Of a DNA stretch of 64,000 bases, positions 42,823 through 51,478 are shown piece by piece (position 1 is the first letter of the stretch; every line of letters begins with the position of its first letter). Under the pieces are notes generated by a model, which was not told the origin of the DNA, ran no database searches, and saw nothing but the letters and a program-made list of their open reading frames with translations. This stretch comes from Aquisediminimonas sp031376385 (GTDB taxonomy: Bacteria; Pseudomonadota; Alphaproteobacteria; Sphingomonadales; Sphingomonadaceae): assembly GCA_031376385.1 (NCBI GenBank), contig JANMDQ010000023.1:186001-250000 (forward strand), given 5' to 3'. The position numbers and the translations under genes were made by a program.

Positions 42823-43053
42823 ATGAACGCACCTCTTAAAATCATCAAAGTCGGCAATTCTGCAGGGATGATCCTGCCTAAGGATGTCTTGTCTCGCCTG
42901 CGGGTGGAATTGGGCGATAGCCTCTATTTGAGCGAAGCGCCTGATGGCAGTTACCGGTTGACCCAGTCCGATCCGGATTTTGAGGCTCAGATGGCCGTTG
43001 CGCGTGATGTGATGGCGCGCCGCAAACGTGCGCTGCGCGAACTCGCCAAGTAG
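42823..43053 (+). CDS. AbrB/MazE-type antitoxin
   Basis: A 76-residue swapped-hairpin AbrB protein: MNAPLKIIKVGNSAGMILPK, LSRLRVELGDSLYL and a C-terminal helix (EAQMAVARDVMARRKRALRE-like) that would bind the toxin. It is the upstream partner of the Doc gene 18 bases downstream. The frame is open from 42784, but the family start is ATG 42823. Confidence 0.88.
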   Translation: MNAPLKIIKVGNSAGMILPKDVLSRLRVELGDSLYLSEAPDGSYRLTQSDPDFEAQMAVARDVMARRKRALRELAK

Positions 43054-43071
43054 CGGACTGAAGTAGCGGCT

Positions 43072-43473
43072 ATGACGCAGAATTGGATTTGGGTCTCACT
43101 GGATGTGGCCATCGCCGCGCATGCGGAGCAGCTGGCTGAACATGGCGGCGGAGAAGGTGTGCGTGACATAGGGTTGCTTGATAGCGCCATGGCCCGGGCC
43201 CAGAATTTGGCTGGTTACGGCGTGCCTGATGTGGCGGAGCTGGCGGCGGCTTATGCCTTTGATATTTCGCGCAATCATCCCTTTATTGACGGTAATAAGC
43301 GCACAGCGCTTGTGGTTAGTGAGACTTTTCTAGCGCTGAACGGGTTTGAATTGAACGCCACTGACGCTGAATTGGTGGTTGCGTTTCTGGCCCTTGCCGC
43401 TGGGGATTTGCCAGAGGATGAACTGGCCGACTGGTTTCGCGGCCATTTAAGCGTTAGCGCACCTTCGTCATAA
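43072..43473 (+). CDS. doc: Doc-family (Fic-fold) toxin
   Basis: A 133-residue death-on-curing protein. The Fic motif reads HPFIDGNKRT (H69-T78), with Gly where phage P1 Doc has Ala; Doc kinases phosphorylate EF-Tu. The LLDSAMARAQNLAGYG segment is also typical. It pairs with an AbrB-type rather than a Phd antitoxin, a known chromosomal combination. It lies at the edge of the accessory zone. Confidence 0.9.
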   Translation: MTQNWIWVSLDVAIAAHAEQLAEHGGGEGVRDIGLLDSAMARAQNLAGYGVPDVAELAAAYAFDISRNHPFIDGNKRTALVVSETFLALNGFELNATDAELVVAFLALAAGDLPEDELADWFRGHLSVSAPSS

Positions 43474-43483
43474 GGATGATCGA

Positions 43484-44056
43484 TTGACTCCCATGATCCT
43501 CGCCTCGGCCAGCCCGCGTCGGCTTGATCTGCTTGCGCGGATTGGCGTTGTTCCGTCTGTGGTTGATCCAGCAGACAGCGATGAAACGCCGCTGAAAGGG
43601 GAGGCCCCCATGCCCTATGCCCGGCGGATGGCGGCTGGGAAAGCCGCGATTGTGGCGGCGCGGCATGGCGGCGTAGTTGTCCTGGCGGCAGATACGGTTG
43701 TCGCTTGCGGGCGGCGCATCTTACCCAAGGCAGAAACGGCCGAAGACGCCCGCGCCTGCCTGACGCTTTTGTCTGGCCGCCGTCACCGGGTGCATAGTGC
43801 CGTCACAGTCATCGACGCGGCAGGCACAGCGCGCCACCGACTGTCCACCACAATCCTGACCTTCAAACGGCTGAGTGCGCGGGAAATTGATGATTATATT
43901 GCGGACGGGGAATGGCAGGGGAAGGCCGGGGGCTATGCCATTCAGGGCCGTGCCGAAGCGTTCGTGCGCCAGCTTTCGGGATCGCATAGCGGAGTGATGG
44001 GCCTGCCACTGTTTGAAACGCGAGCGCTGCTTATTTCAGCGGGCGTGCTGGCGTGA
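43484..44056 (+). CDS. Maf-like nucleotide pyrophosphatase (second paralogue, YhdE-like)
   Basis: A 190-residue Maf protein: MILASASPRRLDLLARIG, VLAADTVVACGRRILPK, DYIADGEWQGKAGGYAIQG and SGSHSGVMGLPL. The GKAGGYAIQG pattern fits the dTTP/UTP pyrophosphatase subgroup. TTG 43484 lies 7 bases after AAGGA, which supports it over ATG 43493 (16 bases away). It overlaps the RNase E/G gene by 4 bases (GTGA). Confidence 0.92.
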   Translation: MTPMILASASPRRLDLLARIGVVPSVVDPADSDETPLKGEAPMPYARRMAAGKAAIVAARHGGVVVLAADTVVACGRRILPKAETAEDARACLTLLSGRRHRVHSAVTVIDAAGTARHRLSTTILTFKRLSAREIDDYIADGEWQGKAGGYAIQGRAEAFVRQLSGSHSGVMGLPLFETRALLISAGVLA

Positions 44057-45162
44057 CCAAGCCCGTGCTGCTCTGGGATGCAGGGGCACGGGAAATTCGG
44101 GCTGGGGTGATGGAGGCCGGCAAGCTCGCTGAGTTCCGGCTGGTCCGTTTGCGCCGAAGGGAAGAAGCGCTGATCGCGGCGGGGGAGCATTACACAGCTT
44201 GTGTTGTTCAAAAACTTGGCCAAGGGGCCGCTCTTGTCTCGCTTGGCGGGGAAGCAGAGGCTGTGCTGGATCCCTGCCCACCGGGGCCAGAGGGGCGGTT
44301 GATTGCAGTGGAAATGATCCGGCCTCCGATACCAGAGCCTGGCCGGTGGAAACGGGCGAAGGTTCGTGTGTTGGAGGGCGGAACCGCGGCGACGCAGGCG
44401 TGCTGGCACCCTTCCGCTGAGCCGTGGGAGGCGTTTCTGTTAAGGGCTGCCCAAACGGTCTCCGAAATCATCTGCCCGACCTTTCAGGCGGCAAAGGATG
44501 TGGAAGGGGTTGTTGGGGATATTGTACCGGCTCGTGTGGATGCAGCGGCCATTGACGCCGCCGATTTTGACGCGCTGATCGACCGCGCCACAGTTGGCGA
44601 ATGGCCTATCGCTGACGGAATGCTGACGTTGGAGCGCACCCGCGCGCTGATGATGATTGATGTGGACGGCATTGGCGATCCGCTGATCCTCAACCTCGCG
44701 GCCGCGCGGGCCATCCCGCCGCTGCTGCGCTTGATGGATATCGGCGGATCAGTTGGCATTGATTTTGTGTCGATGCGGACAAAGGCGGACCGCGCGGCTG
44801 TGGATGCTGCCTTGTCAGAGGCGTGCAGCGGACTTGGCCTGATCGAGCGCACGGCTGTGAACGGGTTTGGCTTTGCCCAGATCATCCGTCCACGCCCGCG
44901 TCTTTCGGTGCCTGAGATTTTATGTGGCACAACGCCGTGCCGCCTGAGCCTTGAAAGCCGCGCCATTGCCTTGTTAAGAGCGGCACAGCGGTCCGTTGGC
45001 TTTGGTGCGCGGCAGATTGTGGCGCCGCCCGCGATGATTGATCTCATTCGCCAATGGCCAGAGGAAGTGGTGGCACTTCATCACCAGCTGGGCGCAGCGA
45101 TAGAGTTGGTTTCCGATACGGCCATAACTGGCTATGGCCATGTCCATGTCATTCAAAGCTAA
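44053..45162 (+). CDS. Divergent short RNase E/G family protein
   Basis: A 369-residue member of the RNase E/G family, in the alphaproteobacterial maf-rng-yacG order. The catalytic aspartates are kept: MMIDVDG (D203) and VGIDFVSM (D237), with a small S1-like start (about 1-100). The zinc-link CPxCxG motif, which joins protomers in RNase E, is degenerate (C291 and C296 in LCGTTPC). It lacks the long C-terminal scaffold. It may process rRNA or be catalytically weak. Confidence 0.82.
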   Translation: MTKPVLLWDAGAREIRAGVMEAGKLAEFRLVRLRRREEALIAAGEHYTACVVQKLGQGAALVSLGGEAEAVLDPCPPGPEGRLIAVEMIRPPIPEPGRWKRAKVRVLEGGTAATQACWHPSAEPWEAFLLRAAQTVSEIICPTFQAAKDVEGVVGDIVPARVDAAAIDAADFDALIDRATVGEWPIADGMLTLERTRALMMIDVDGIGDPLILNLAAARAIPPLLRLMDIGGSVGIDFVSMRTKADRAAVDAALSEACSGLGLIERTAVNGFGFAQIIRPRPRLSVPEILCGTTPCRLSLESRAIALLRAAQRSVGFGARQIVAPPAMIDLIRQWPEEVVALHHQLGAAIELVSDTAITGYGHVHVIQS

Positions 45163-45340
45163 AAGCCTCTGCCCCCTGTGCGGGAAAGCGGAAACCATCA
45201 CGCACCGCCCCTTTTGTTCGCAAGGCTGCCGGGACCGCGATCTTCTCAACTGGTTGGGGGAGTCCTATGCTGTTCCGGCCCGCGAGGATGAGGGCGAGCA
45301 TGATTCAGGGCTGGACAGTCAGGGCAATCCCTCTCTATAG
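45146..45340 (+). CDS. yacG: DNA gyrase inhibitor / zinc-binding protein YacG
   Basis: A 64-residue YacG from ATG 45146 (ATG 45134 and 45140 also possible). The zinc knuckle is CPLCGK plus FCSQGCRDRDLLNWL, followed by YAVPA and an acidic tail. In E. coli YacG binds GyrB and inhibits DNA binding. Its 5' end lies within the end of the RNase E/G gene. Confidence 0.9.
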   Translation: MSFKAKSLCPLCGKAETITHRPFCSQGCRDRDLLNWLGESYAVPAREDEGEHDSGLDSQGNPSL

Positions 45341-45382
45341 GCGCGCTTCACAGAAGCGGGGTTCGGCCCCCTTTGCAAGGAT

Positions 45383-45458
45383 GCCTCGGTAGCTCAGTTG
45401 GTAGAGCATGCGACTGAAAATCGCAGTGTCGGTGGTTCGAACCCGCCCCGAGGCACCA
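45383..45458 (+). tRNA. tRNA-Phe (anticodon GAA)
   Basis: A complete 76-base cloverleaf with encoded CCA: acceptor GCCTCGG/CCGAGGC, D-arm TAGCTCAGTTGGTAGAGC, T-arm GGTTCGAACCC. The anticodon loop CTGAAAA (45414-45420) gives GAA. A T6 run directly follows, suitable for termination. Confidence 0.97.
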
Positions 45459-45763
45459 TTTTTTGCCACTGATTGCACCACAGTAAACTTATGTAAAATG
45501 AAGCAGGAAGGTAGCGCTTTTCCCTTTGCAATCGATTACTTGCGCTGGTGCCGAAAGCGTATTTGTATCGGCACGTCGCGTAGGGTCGATGTGACGCGGC
45601 GGGCCCCCACTGCTTTAATGCCGGTGGGGGCCACCCTCTGTTTCTGGCATCGTCAAGCCGCGTAAACAAATGTAACGTCACCAACTGGTCAATGACTCTG
45701 TGATCATTCAAGCCTAGCATGTTACTTAACAGGGTGAGAAACCGATATGTTGACAGCGATATA
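45459..45763. other. 305-base gap with a GC hairpin, no gene seen
   Basis: Between tRNA-Phe and the response regulator. It contains a T6 run after the tRNA and a perfect 9-bp hairpin, GGCCCCCAC/GTGGGGGCC (45602-45610 and 45624-45632), without a U-tract. No small protein or known RNA family was recognised. It should hold the promoter of the signalling operon. Confidence 0.5.
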
Positions 45764-46459
45764 ATGAGAATAGCGATTGCAGATGATGATCTGGAAATCC
45801 GCATGTTCGTTGCCGATGCGTTGACAGCAGGGGGGCATCTCTGCGTGCTTTTCGCCAATGGCCGCGACATGGTCACCGCGTTGCAGCGCGATAGCTTTGA
45901 TATGCTGGTGATCGATTGGAATATGCCCATTCTTGATGGCATTGACGTGATCCGCTGGGCGCACGGCCATATGTCTCCTGTGCCGCCAATCATTGTTCTC
46001 ACCAGCCGGGCAGATAAGTCAGATGTGGTGCAGGCGTTGGAGGCTGGCGCGGATGATTATATCATAAAACCTGAAGCCGCTGATGTGATTCTAGCTCGTG
46101 TAGCAGCCGCATTTCGGCGTGTCGGCCCGCGGCCTTCCTCTGAACGGGTGGAGGTTTACGGCCCCTATCAATTTGACCGACTGACCAGCAGCGTTCGCTA
46201 CGGTGACAAAAATGTTGCGCTAACGGCCAAGGAATTTGCATTGGCGCGGCTGTTTTTTGAAAATTTTCACCGCCCCCTCGCGCGCGGCTATATTTTGCAG
46301 ATGATTTGGAACAGCGTGGCAGACTTGCCGACGCGCACGCTTGACATGCATGTGTCACGTCTTCGGACAAAGTTGGAATTGCGCCCAGAAAATGGCTATA
46401 GCCTGCAAACGGTGTTCGGTTTTGGATACCGGCTGGAAAGTTTTGCGGAAGAGGCGTGA
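45764..46459 (+). CDS. OmpR/PhoB-family response regulator
   Basis: A 231-residue regulator starting MRIAIADDDLEIRMFV. The receiver has the acidic pair D7-D9, the phospho-acceptor D51 in VIDWNMP, and the conserved K102 in DDYIIKP. A winged helix output domain covers about 130-228 (LTAKEFALARLFFEN, TLDMHVSRLRTKL, TVFGFGYRL). It is probably phosphorylated by the CHASE2 kinase two genes on. The LysM/FecR gene starts one base after its stop. Confidence 0.9.
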   Translation: MRIAIADDDLEIRMFVADALTAGGHLCVLFANGRDMVTALQRDSFDMLVIDWNMPILDGIDVIRWAHGHMSPVPPIIVLTSRADKSDVVQALEAGADDYIIKPEAADVILARVAAAFRRVGPRPSSERVEVYGPYQFDRLTSSVRYGDKNVALTAKEFALARLFFENFHRPLARGYILQMIWNSVADLPTRTLDMHVSRLRTKLELRPENGYSLQTVFGFGYRLESFAEEA

Positions 46460-46460
46460 T

Positions 46461-47783
46461 ATGGGGTCAATGACGCGTTTATCGGCACCACTGGCTGCGG
46501 TGGTCCTGTGCCTGACTTCTCCTCTTGTGGCCCAAAACAAATCGGCCCCGGCTGACACCATCCCCTATAAGGTCAAAACGGGCGATACACTCATTGGCTT
46601 GTCGAAGCGCTATCTTACCAATGCCGCCGATTATACAAAAATTGCGGCTGCCAACGGAAAGCGCAATGCCGATAAGTTGCAGCCGGGGGAGCAACTGAAA
46701 ATCCCTGTTGATCTCCTCAAGAGCAGACCAATTGAGGCGCGCATTTTGGCGTTTACCGGGGCTGTGAGCGTGAACAGTGCCAAAGGCACGCGCGCAGCAG
46801 CAGTAGGAATGCAGCTGAATGAAGGCCAGACCATCGAAACGGGTGACAATGGCTTTCTTTCGCTTTCGCTTTCCACGGGCGCGCGCGTCTCGATGCCGTC
46901 GCGCAGTAAAGTGCGGATATTGCGGTTGCGCCGCTATGATCTGACTGGCGGCGCTGATCTTGATTTTGCCGTCGACAAAGGACGCACTGAAACAAGCGTG
47001 ACGCCGTTCAAGGACAGCGCCAGCCGATTCAGGATGCGCACACCAGTCGCCGTTTCGGCGGTGCGCGGCACGACATTCCGCATTGGCTATGACGGCGAAT
47101 CTGCCCCTTCGCTAACGGAAGTGGTCGAAGGATCAGTGGGCGTTGGCTCCACAACGACGGGCAAGACCAGCGCTGTGCCGGGCGGATTTGGCGTCGCGGC
47201 CAAATTGTCAGGCGATCTGACCCAGGAAAAGCTGCTGCCACCGCCTGCGATGATTGATCCCGGGCGTATTCAGCAGGATCCCAGTGTGCGTTTTGACGTT
47301 AGGCCCGATTCGTCGGCCACGGGTCATCATATTCAACTGTCGCGTGACGCGGGTTTCGTGGATATTTTTGCGGCCCAGCGGTCATCCGATCCCAGCATCA
47401 GTTTTACCGGCATTCCTGATGGTCGCTATTTCGTCCGTGCGATGGCAATTGCCAAAAGCGGGCTTGAGGGTTTGACTGAGGCTTATTCCTTCAAACGTCA
47501 GATGACGGCACTGGCCGCTACGCGCTCCGCTGAAAACCCAAATGAGTTTCTCTTTTCTTGGGCAGGGCAAGGCACGGGCAAACAAATATACCGCTTTCAA
47601 CTTATCGCGGAGGCGGACAAGCGCTTGCCGGTTGTTGATGAACCCGGGTTGGAGACGCAGTCCATTGTTCTCGTCCGTCTAAAACCCGCAGTTTATCAGT
47701 GGCGCGTGGGCATACGCAGCCTGCCCGATGCCGGCGATGGCCTGATCTGGACGCCCTTTCAGAAACTCACCATCAGCGAATGA
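46461..47783 (+). CDS. Exported LysM and FecR domain protein
   Basis: A 440-residue periplasmic protein. A signal peptide MGSMTRLSAPLAAVVLCLTS is followed by a LysM peptidoglycan-binding motif (35-82: YKVKTGDTLIGLSKRYL, GEQLKIP) and a FecR domain (about 95-220: QTIETGDNGFLSLSLSTG, VSMPSRSKVRI, VSAVRGTTFRIG). The C-terminal half is beta-rich with fibronectin-like repeats. It lies between a regulator and a sensor kinase, so may present envelope signals to the CHASE2 domain. Confidence 0.85.
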   Translation: MGSMTRLSAPLAAVVLCLTSPLVAQNKSAPADTIPYKVKTGDTLIGLSKRYLTNAADYTKIAAANGKRNADKLQPGEQLKIPVDLLKSRPIEARILAFTGAVSVNSAKGTRAAAVGMQLNEGQTIETGDNGFLSLSLSTGARVSMPSRSKVRILRLRRYDLTGGADLDFAVDKGRTETSVTPFKDSASRFRMRTPVAVSAVRGTTFRIGYDGESAPSLTEVVEGSVGVGSTTTGKTSAVPGGFGVAAKLSGDLTQEKLLPPPAMIDPGRIQQDPSVRFDVRPDSSATGHHIQLSRDAGFVDIFAAQRSSDPSISFTGIPDGRYFVRAMAIAKSGLEGLTEAYSFKRQMTALAATRSAENPNEFLFSWAGQGTGKQIYRFQLIAEADKRLPVVDEPGLETQSIVLVRLKPAVYQWRVGIRSLPDAGDGLIWTPFQKLTISE

Positions 47784-47797
47784 GGGCTTAGAGGCCC

Positions 47798-49984
47798 ATG
47801 TATAAATCGAGGCTCATCCTTGAATGGTGCCTGATTGCAGTTACAGTGCTGGGTGCAGTCATTTTTGCCGTCACCGTGTCTTTCGGGTACCGAATTGACA
47901 ATCTTATCTATGATCAGATCAGCGCAGCGACTGCGCCACCTGCCTCTCCAGATATCATCTTGGTGGAAATTGATGACCGCAGCTTGGCTCAATTGGGCGC
48001 ATGGCCGTGGTCGCGAACAGTGCATGCGCGGCTGATTGATCGGCTGGCACAGGCGAAGCCGAAGGCGATTGGCTATGACATATTGTTTACAGAGCCAAAT
48101 GATCCCGCCAGCGATCAGGCTCTGGCAGAGTCCATTGCAAGATCTGGCAAGACAATCCTGCCCCTTTATGTGCGGTCGCCTGGCAGCAATGGGCGGGACT
48201 CAGATATTGTATTGCCGATCCCTCTCATCGCCAAAGCTGCAGCGGCAATGGGCCATGTTAACTTGACGTTTGATGGGGACGGTATGGTCCGCAGGGTGCA
48301 GCAACGTCTGACGAGTGAAGGGGAAAGTGCTGACCATTTCATGTTGGCAACTGCCGGCGTGGCTAACGCAAAGCAGCCAACACCACTGCGCTCAGATCCT
48401 GCACCAGTCCTTATCCCCTATCAGCCTGTTGGGGCCTATCAGCATATTTCCTTTGGCTCTGTTCTCAACGGTGAAGTGCCTGCTGATTTCTTTAAGGATA
48501 AAATCGTTCTTGTCGGGGCAACTGCGCTTGGGATGCGCGATAGCTATCCGGTTCCCGGCCCTGCTGGGGACATTATGTCGGGGGTCGAGCTTCAAGCCAA
48601 TATGCTGAACGGTCTTATGTCGGGCCGCTTTGTGTCCACCGTGTCTAAGCCTGTCAAAATGGCGTTGTCGGTTATTCCCGCTTTGCTGTTGCTCATGTCC
48701 TTTTGGTTTTTTCGGCCAACTAGCAACTTCATCATGGCTGTGGGCGTTTTCACCGTGACTTTCCTCAGCCCCATCCTGTTTTTGGTTTTTGGTGCGCTTT
48801 GGTTTCCACCAGCAGCAGCTTTGCTTGGTATCGCTATGGCCTATCCTCTGTGGAGCTGGCGGCGGCTGGCGACGCTCAGTGCTTTTGTCGAAACCGAAAC
48901 ACGTGGCATGCGCGCGCGCTCTGGCGCGGCAGAACAGCCTGTTAAAGGCGCATTGGGGCTTGATTCGACGGCCCAGTCTGCCTTGCAGATGAAATCCGTG
49001 ATCGGCCAAATTGAAGGGATGAAGGACTTCATGGCCGGTGTGATTGCCGCTGCTCCTGATGCGCTATGCGTGCTTGACCGGACGGGGACAGTGATCCTGG
49101 CCAATGATGCGGCGCAAAACCTGTTTCCAGTAGAGGCTGTTGGCCGCAATGACCGGGATATTCTGGCGTCTCTTTTGCCCACCACGCCGAACACGGACGG
49201 CGAAATTGAACTGAGCGATGGCCGTGTTCTCATGGTCGACCGAGTGGGCCTTAATCGCGGCGCACCAAGCGAAGCGGGCGCCATCTGGCGGCTTGCCGAC
49301 GTGACTCGATTGCGGGAGGCCGCGCAAGAGCGGGAAGAGATGCTGGAGTTTCTCTCCCACGATATGCGGTCTCCCCAAGCGTCGATTATCACTTTGATCA
49401 ATCAGGCCAAAGCGGACGGGCCAAACCCCGATATATTCAGCAAAATATCCGGTCACGCTCATCTGACGCTGAAGCTTGCCGATGATTTTGTGCAGCTTGC
49501 GCGCCTATCAATGGTAGAATTACACCCTGAGGATGTCGATCTCCGCGCACTTATGAATGAAGCAATTGATCGCTGCTATTCCCAAGCGCAGGATAAAAAT
49601 GTCACGATCATCCGCCCCGTAGGTGATGACGAGATTTTGGTGGTTGCCGATCCGTGGCCAATCATGCGCGCGATCACAAATCTTATCGACAATGCCGTCA
49701 AATATAGCCCGCCACTTACGTCAATCACCTGCACGGTCGGCCAAGATGGCACCGCCTTTTGCGCCGTATCCGACAAAGGCCCGGGAATGCCGGAAGATCG
49801 CAAAGCCAATATTTTCGCGCGGTTCGGATCTGCTTCGACAGGCGTGTCGCTCAGTTCTGGTCTAGGCCTCGCCTTTGTACAAAAGACAATGGACCGGCAC
49901 GGCGGGCAAGCGATTTATACCGATCTGATGCCTGGAAGCCTATTCACACTTCGCTTTAATAACTCAGTCGCAACCCTGCCATAG
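47798..49984 (+). CDS. CHASE2-PAS hybrid-type sensor histidine kinase
   Basis: A 728-residue membrane kinase. One N-terminal helix (10-28), an extracytoplasmic CHASE2 domain (about 30-280; IILVEIDDRSLAQLGAWPW, GYDILFTEP, FKDKIVLVGATALG), three helices (about 288-352), a PAS domain (about 410-505) and a HisKA/HATPase core. The histidine is H521 in FLSHDMRSPQAS; the N box is ITNLIDNAVKYSP, with G boxes SDKGPGMP and SSGLGLAFV. The probable partner is the response regulator in the same operon. It overlaps the convergent lipoprotein gene by 29 bases. Confidence 0.9.
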   Translation: MYKSRLILEWCLIAVTVLGAVIFAVTVSFGYRIDNLIYDQISAATAPPASPDIILVEIDDRSLAQLGAWPWSRTVHARLIDRLAQAKPKAIGYDILFTEPNDPASDQALAESIARSGKTILPLYVRSPGSNGRDSDIVLPIPLIAKAAAAMGHVNLTFDGDGMVRRVQQRLTSEGESADHFMLATAGVANAKQPTPLRSDPAPVLIPYQPVGAYQHISFGSVLNGEVPADFFKDKIVLVGATALGMRDSYPVPGPAGDIMSGVELQANMLNGLMSGRFVSTVSKPVKMALSVIPALLLLMSFWFFRPTSNFIMAVGVFTVTFLSPILFLVFGALWFPPAAALLGIAMAYPLWSWRRLATLSAFVETETRGMRARSGAAEQPVKGALGLDSTAQSALQMKSVIGQIEGMKDFMAGVIAAAPDALCVLDRTGTVILANDAAQNLFPVEAVGRNDRDILASLLPTTPNTDGEIELSDGRVLMVDRVGLNRGAPSEAGAIWRLADVTRLREAAQEREEMLEFLSHDMRSPQASIITLINQAKADGPNPDIFSKISGHAHLTLKLADDFVQLARLSMVELHPEDVDLRALMNEAIDRCYSQAQDKNVTIIRPVGDDEILVVADPWPIMRAITNLIDNAVKYSPPLTSITCTVGQDGTAFCAVSDKGPGMPEDRKANIFARFGSASTGVSLSSGLGLAFVQKTMDRHGGQAIYTDLMPGSLFTLRFNNSVATLP

Positions 49985-50477
49985 CTTCGTCAGCCAAAGA
50001 TTTGATCAAAGGCTCACTCAGGGCCCGGCAGGTCTGGTCTTCGGCATGGGCGCGGTAGAGTTGCTTGCCGGTCTTCAGATTGACCAGAGAGACGCTCAAG
50101 CGGATGATTACATCCTTGCAAAGGTCGAGACGCGCAGCTCGGCCAGCGCCCGTAACGGAGCTGTTACCTTTCTGATCCCCTGATTTCGCGAGCAAGGCCA
50201 TTGTGGATGGCCGGCTTGAAAGAGTGACCTCCATTTCCAACACTGATTTTGCAGAAACCTTCAAGCCTTTGCTTATGAGCGAAGAGACCACCGCCTGACG
50301 TGCGATTGAAAGAGAGGCTGGTTCGGCGTCGCGCGGTTCAGTCAGGCTGACTGAGGACAAAGTCACTGGGCTGCCTTCACTGGCCCGGCGCGGCTCCGGG
50401 ATGATGGCGCAGGCCGGTAAAGCAGCAGCAGCCATAAGGATGAGAGGTCTTGTGATCTGCAACTTGAAATGTCCCAC
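49956..50477 (-). CDS. Predicted lipoprotein of unknown function (DUF4136-like)
   Basis: A 173-residue protein with signal peptide MGHFKLQITRPLILMAAAAL and lipobox LPAC (C23). The mature part includes SLSIARQAVVSSLISKGLKV and a C-terminal RLSVSLVNLKTGKQLYRAHAED with a Cys, a layout like DUF4136 lipoproteins (a two-layer sandwich in the periplasm). The family assignment is uncertain. It converges on the CHASE2 kinase gene and is divergent from the diguanylate cyclase. Confidence 0.65.
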   Translation of the reverse strand: MGHFKLQITRPLILMAAAALPACAIIPEPRRASEGSPVTLSSVSLTEPRDAEPASLSIARQAVVSSLISKGLKVSAKSVLEMEVTLSSRPSTMALLAKSGDQKGNSSVTGAGRAARLDLCKDVIIRLSVSLVNLKTGKQLYRAHAEDQTCRALSEPLIKSLADEAMAGLRLSY

Positions 50478-50632
50478 TGGTTAGGGCGCTCTGCTATATC
50501 TTGCCGCATAGCGATAAACCCAGTGCCGGTGACGATCAAGTCGTATCCATTTTCACTGTGTTACAATGCATAAACAAAAATTCATCATCCTTGTGCGTTA
50601 AAGTTTTCATGCAGTGTCCTCATGATGTTGGA

Positions 50633-51436
50633 ATGGCACGGGAACGCATATTGACACGAATGGCAATGACGCCTGTGCCCATTCGGGAACGGGTGCTGAT
50701 CGGGTTTTCAACCGTTCTGGTCTTGGGCGTCAGCTTCCTCGTTGTTTTTGAAGGGCTTTATCTGGCCGCACCGCTTGGCCGTGATGGGCCTAGTATTGCG
50801 CTCTACACCCTCATCGCAGGACTTTACTTGGCAGGATTATGGGCGCTGCTCGTTCAGCTCCACCATGTCTGGACCGCGCGGATTGACCAGCGGATTGAAG
50901 ACGTTTTCGAACTGCTGCAACGCGACGGTCTCACAGGGCTGCTCAATCGCGCGAGTTTCATTGACCGCATTCGAGCCTCTAACATTGACGGTCATGTGCT
51001 GATCATTGATGCCGATCATTTCAAGCAAATCAACGACGCGCACGGCCATTATACAGGCGACGCTGTGCTGATGAGGCTCGCCAAGACGATAGAAATCGCC
51101 GTTGGCGGCGCAGGGATCACCGGGCGTTTAGGTGGCGAAGAATTTGGCGTCTTCTTGCCCGGCGCTGATCAAAAGGCCGCACAATTTGTCGGTGAAACTA
51201 TTCGCGATTGCGTGGCGCAGAGTGAAATCATCACCAACGGTCTCGCACTGAGCCTCACCGTCAGCCTTGGCGGCGCGCCTCATCACGCTGTGGATCCTGT
51301 CGGGGCCGCGTTCAAACTGGCTGACAAGCGGCTCTATGGGTCCAAAGCCATGGGCCGCAACCGCCTGACCCTGGATGATGACATCCACGGCCAGTTGCGC
51401 GCAGATATTGAGCGTGACTTAAGCGTCGCTGCCTGA
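50633..51436 (+). CDS. Membrane diguanylate cyclase (GGEEF)
   Basis: A 267-residue cyclase making cyclic di-GMP. Two N-terminal membrane helices (about 20-45 and 55-80) precede a GGDEF domain (about 100-255): RDGLTGLLNRASF, LIIDADHFKQIND and GRLGGEEFGVF. GGEEF is an active variant. The inhibitory RxxD site is not seen before the motif. The frame is open from 50501, but ATG 50633 gives a sensible start. The upstream gap (50478-50632) holds the promoter. Confidence 0.85.
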   Translation: MARERILTRMAMTPVPIRERVLIGFSTVLVLGVSFLVVFEGLYLAAPLGRDGPSIALYTLIAGLYLAGLWALLVQLHHVWTARIDQRIEDVFELLQRDGLTGLLNRASFIDRIRASNIDGHVLIIDADHFKQINDAHGHYTGDAVLMRLAKTIEIAVGGAGITGRLGGEEFGVFLPGADQKAAQFVGETIRDCVAQSEIITNGLALSLTVSLGGAPHHAVDPVGAAFKLADKRLYGSKAMGRNRLTLDDDIHGQLRADIERDLSVAA

Positions 51437-51478
51437 TTGTCCCTTGCCAAATGAGGTGAGAGCCATAGGTTGCCACTC

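Noticed and set aside
39338..43480. An integrated element with attL/attR at tRNA-Thr.
   Set aside because: I searched for a copy of the tRNA 3' end downstream and for an integrase gene and found neither, so an intact island cannot be claimed.
45749..45765. TTGACA and TATAAT before the response regulator.
   Set aside because: Both hexamers are perfect, but only 5 bases apart, and the second overlaps the ATG, so they cannot be one promoter.
45394..46002. A 202-codon minus-strand frame ending in GGFEPPTLRFSVACSTN.
   Set aside because: This C-terminal string is a well-known artefact from translating the antisense strand of a tRNA (here tRNA-Phe), and the rest is antisense to the response regulator.
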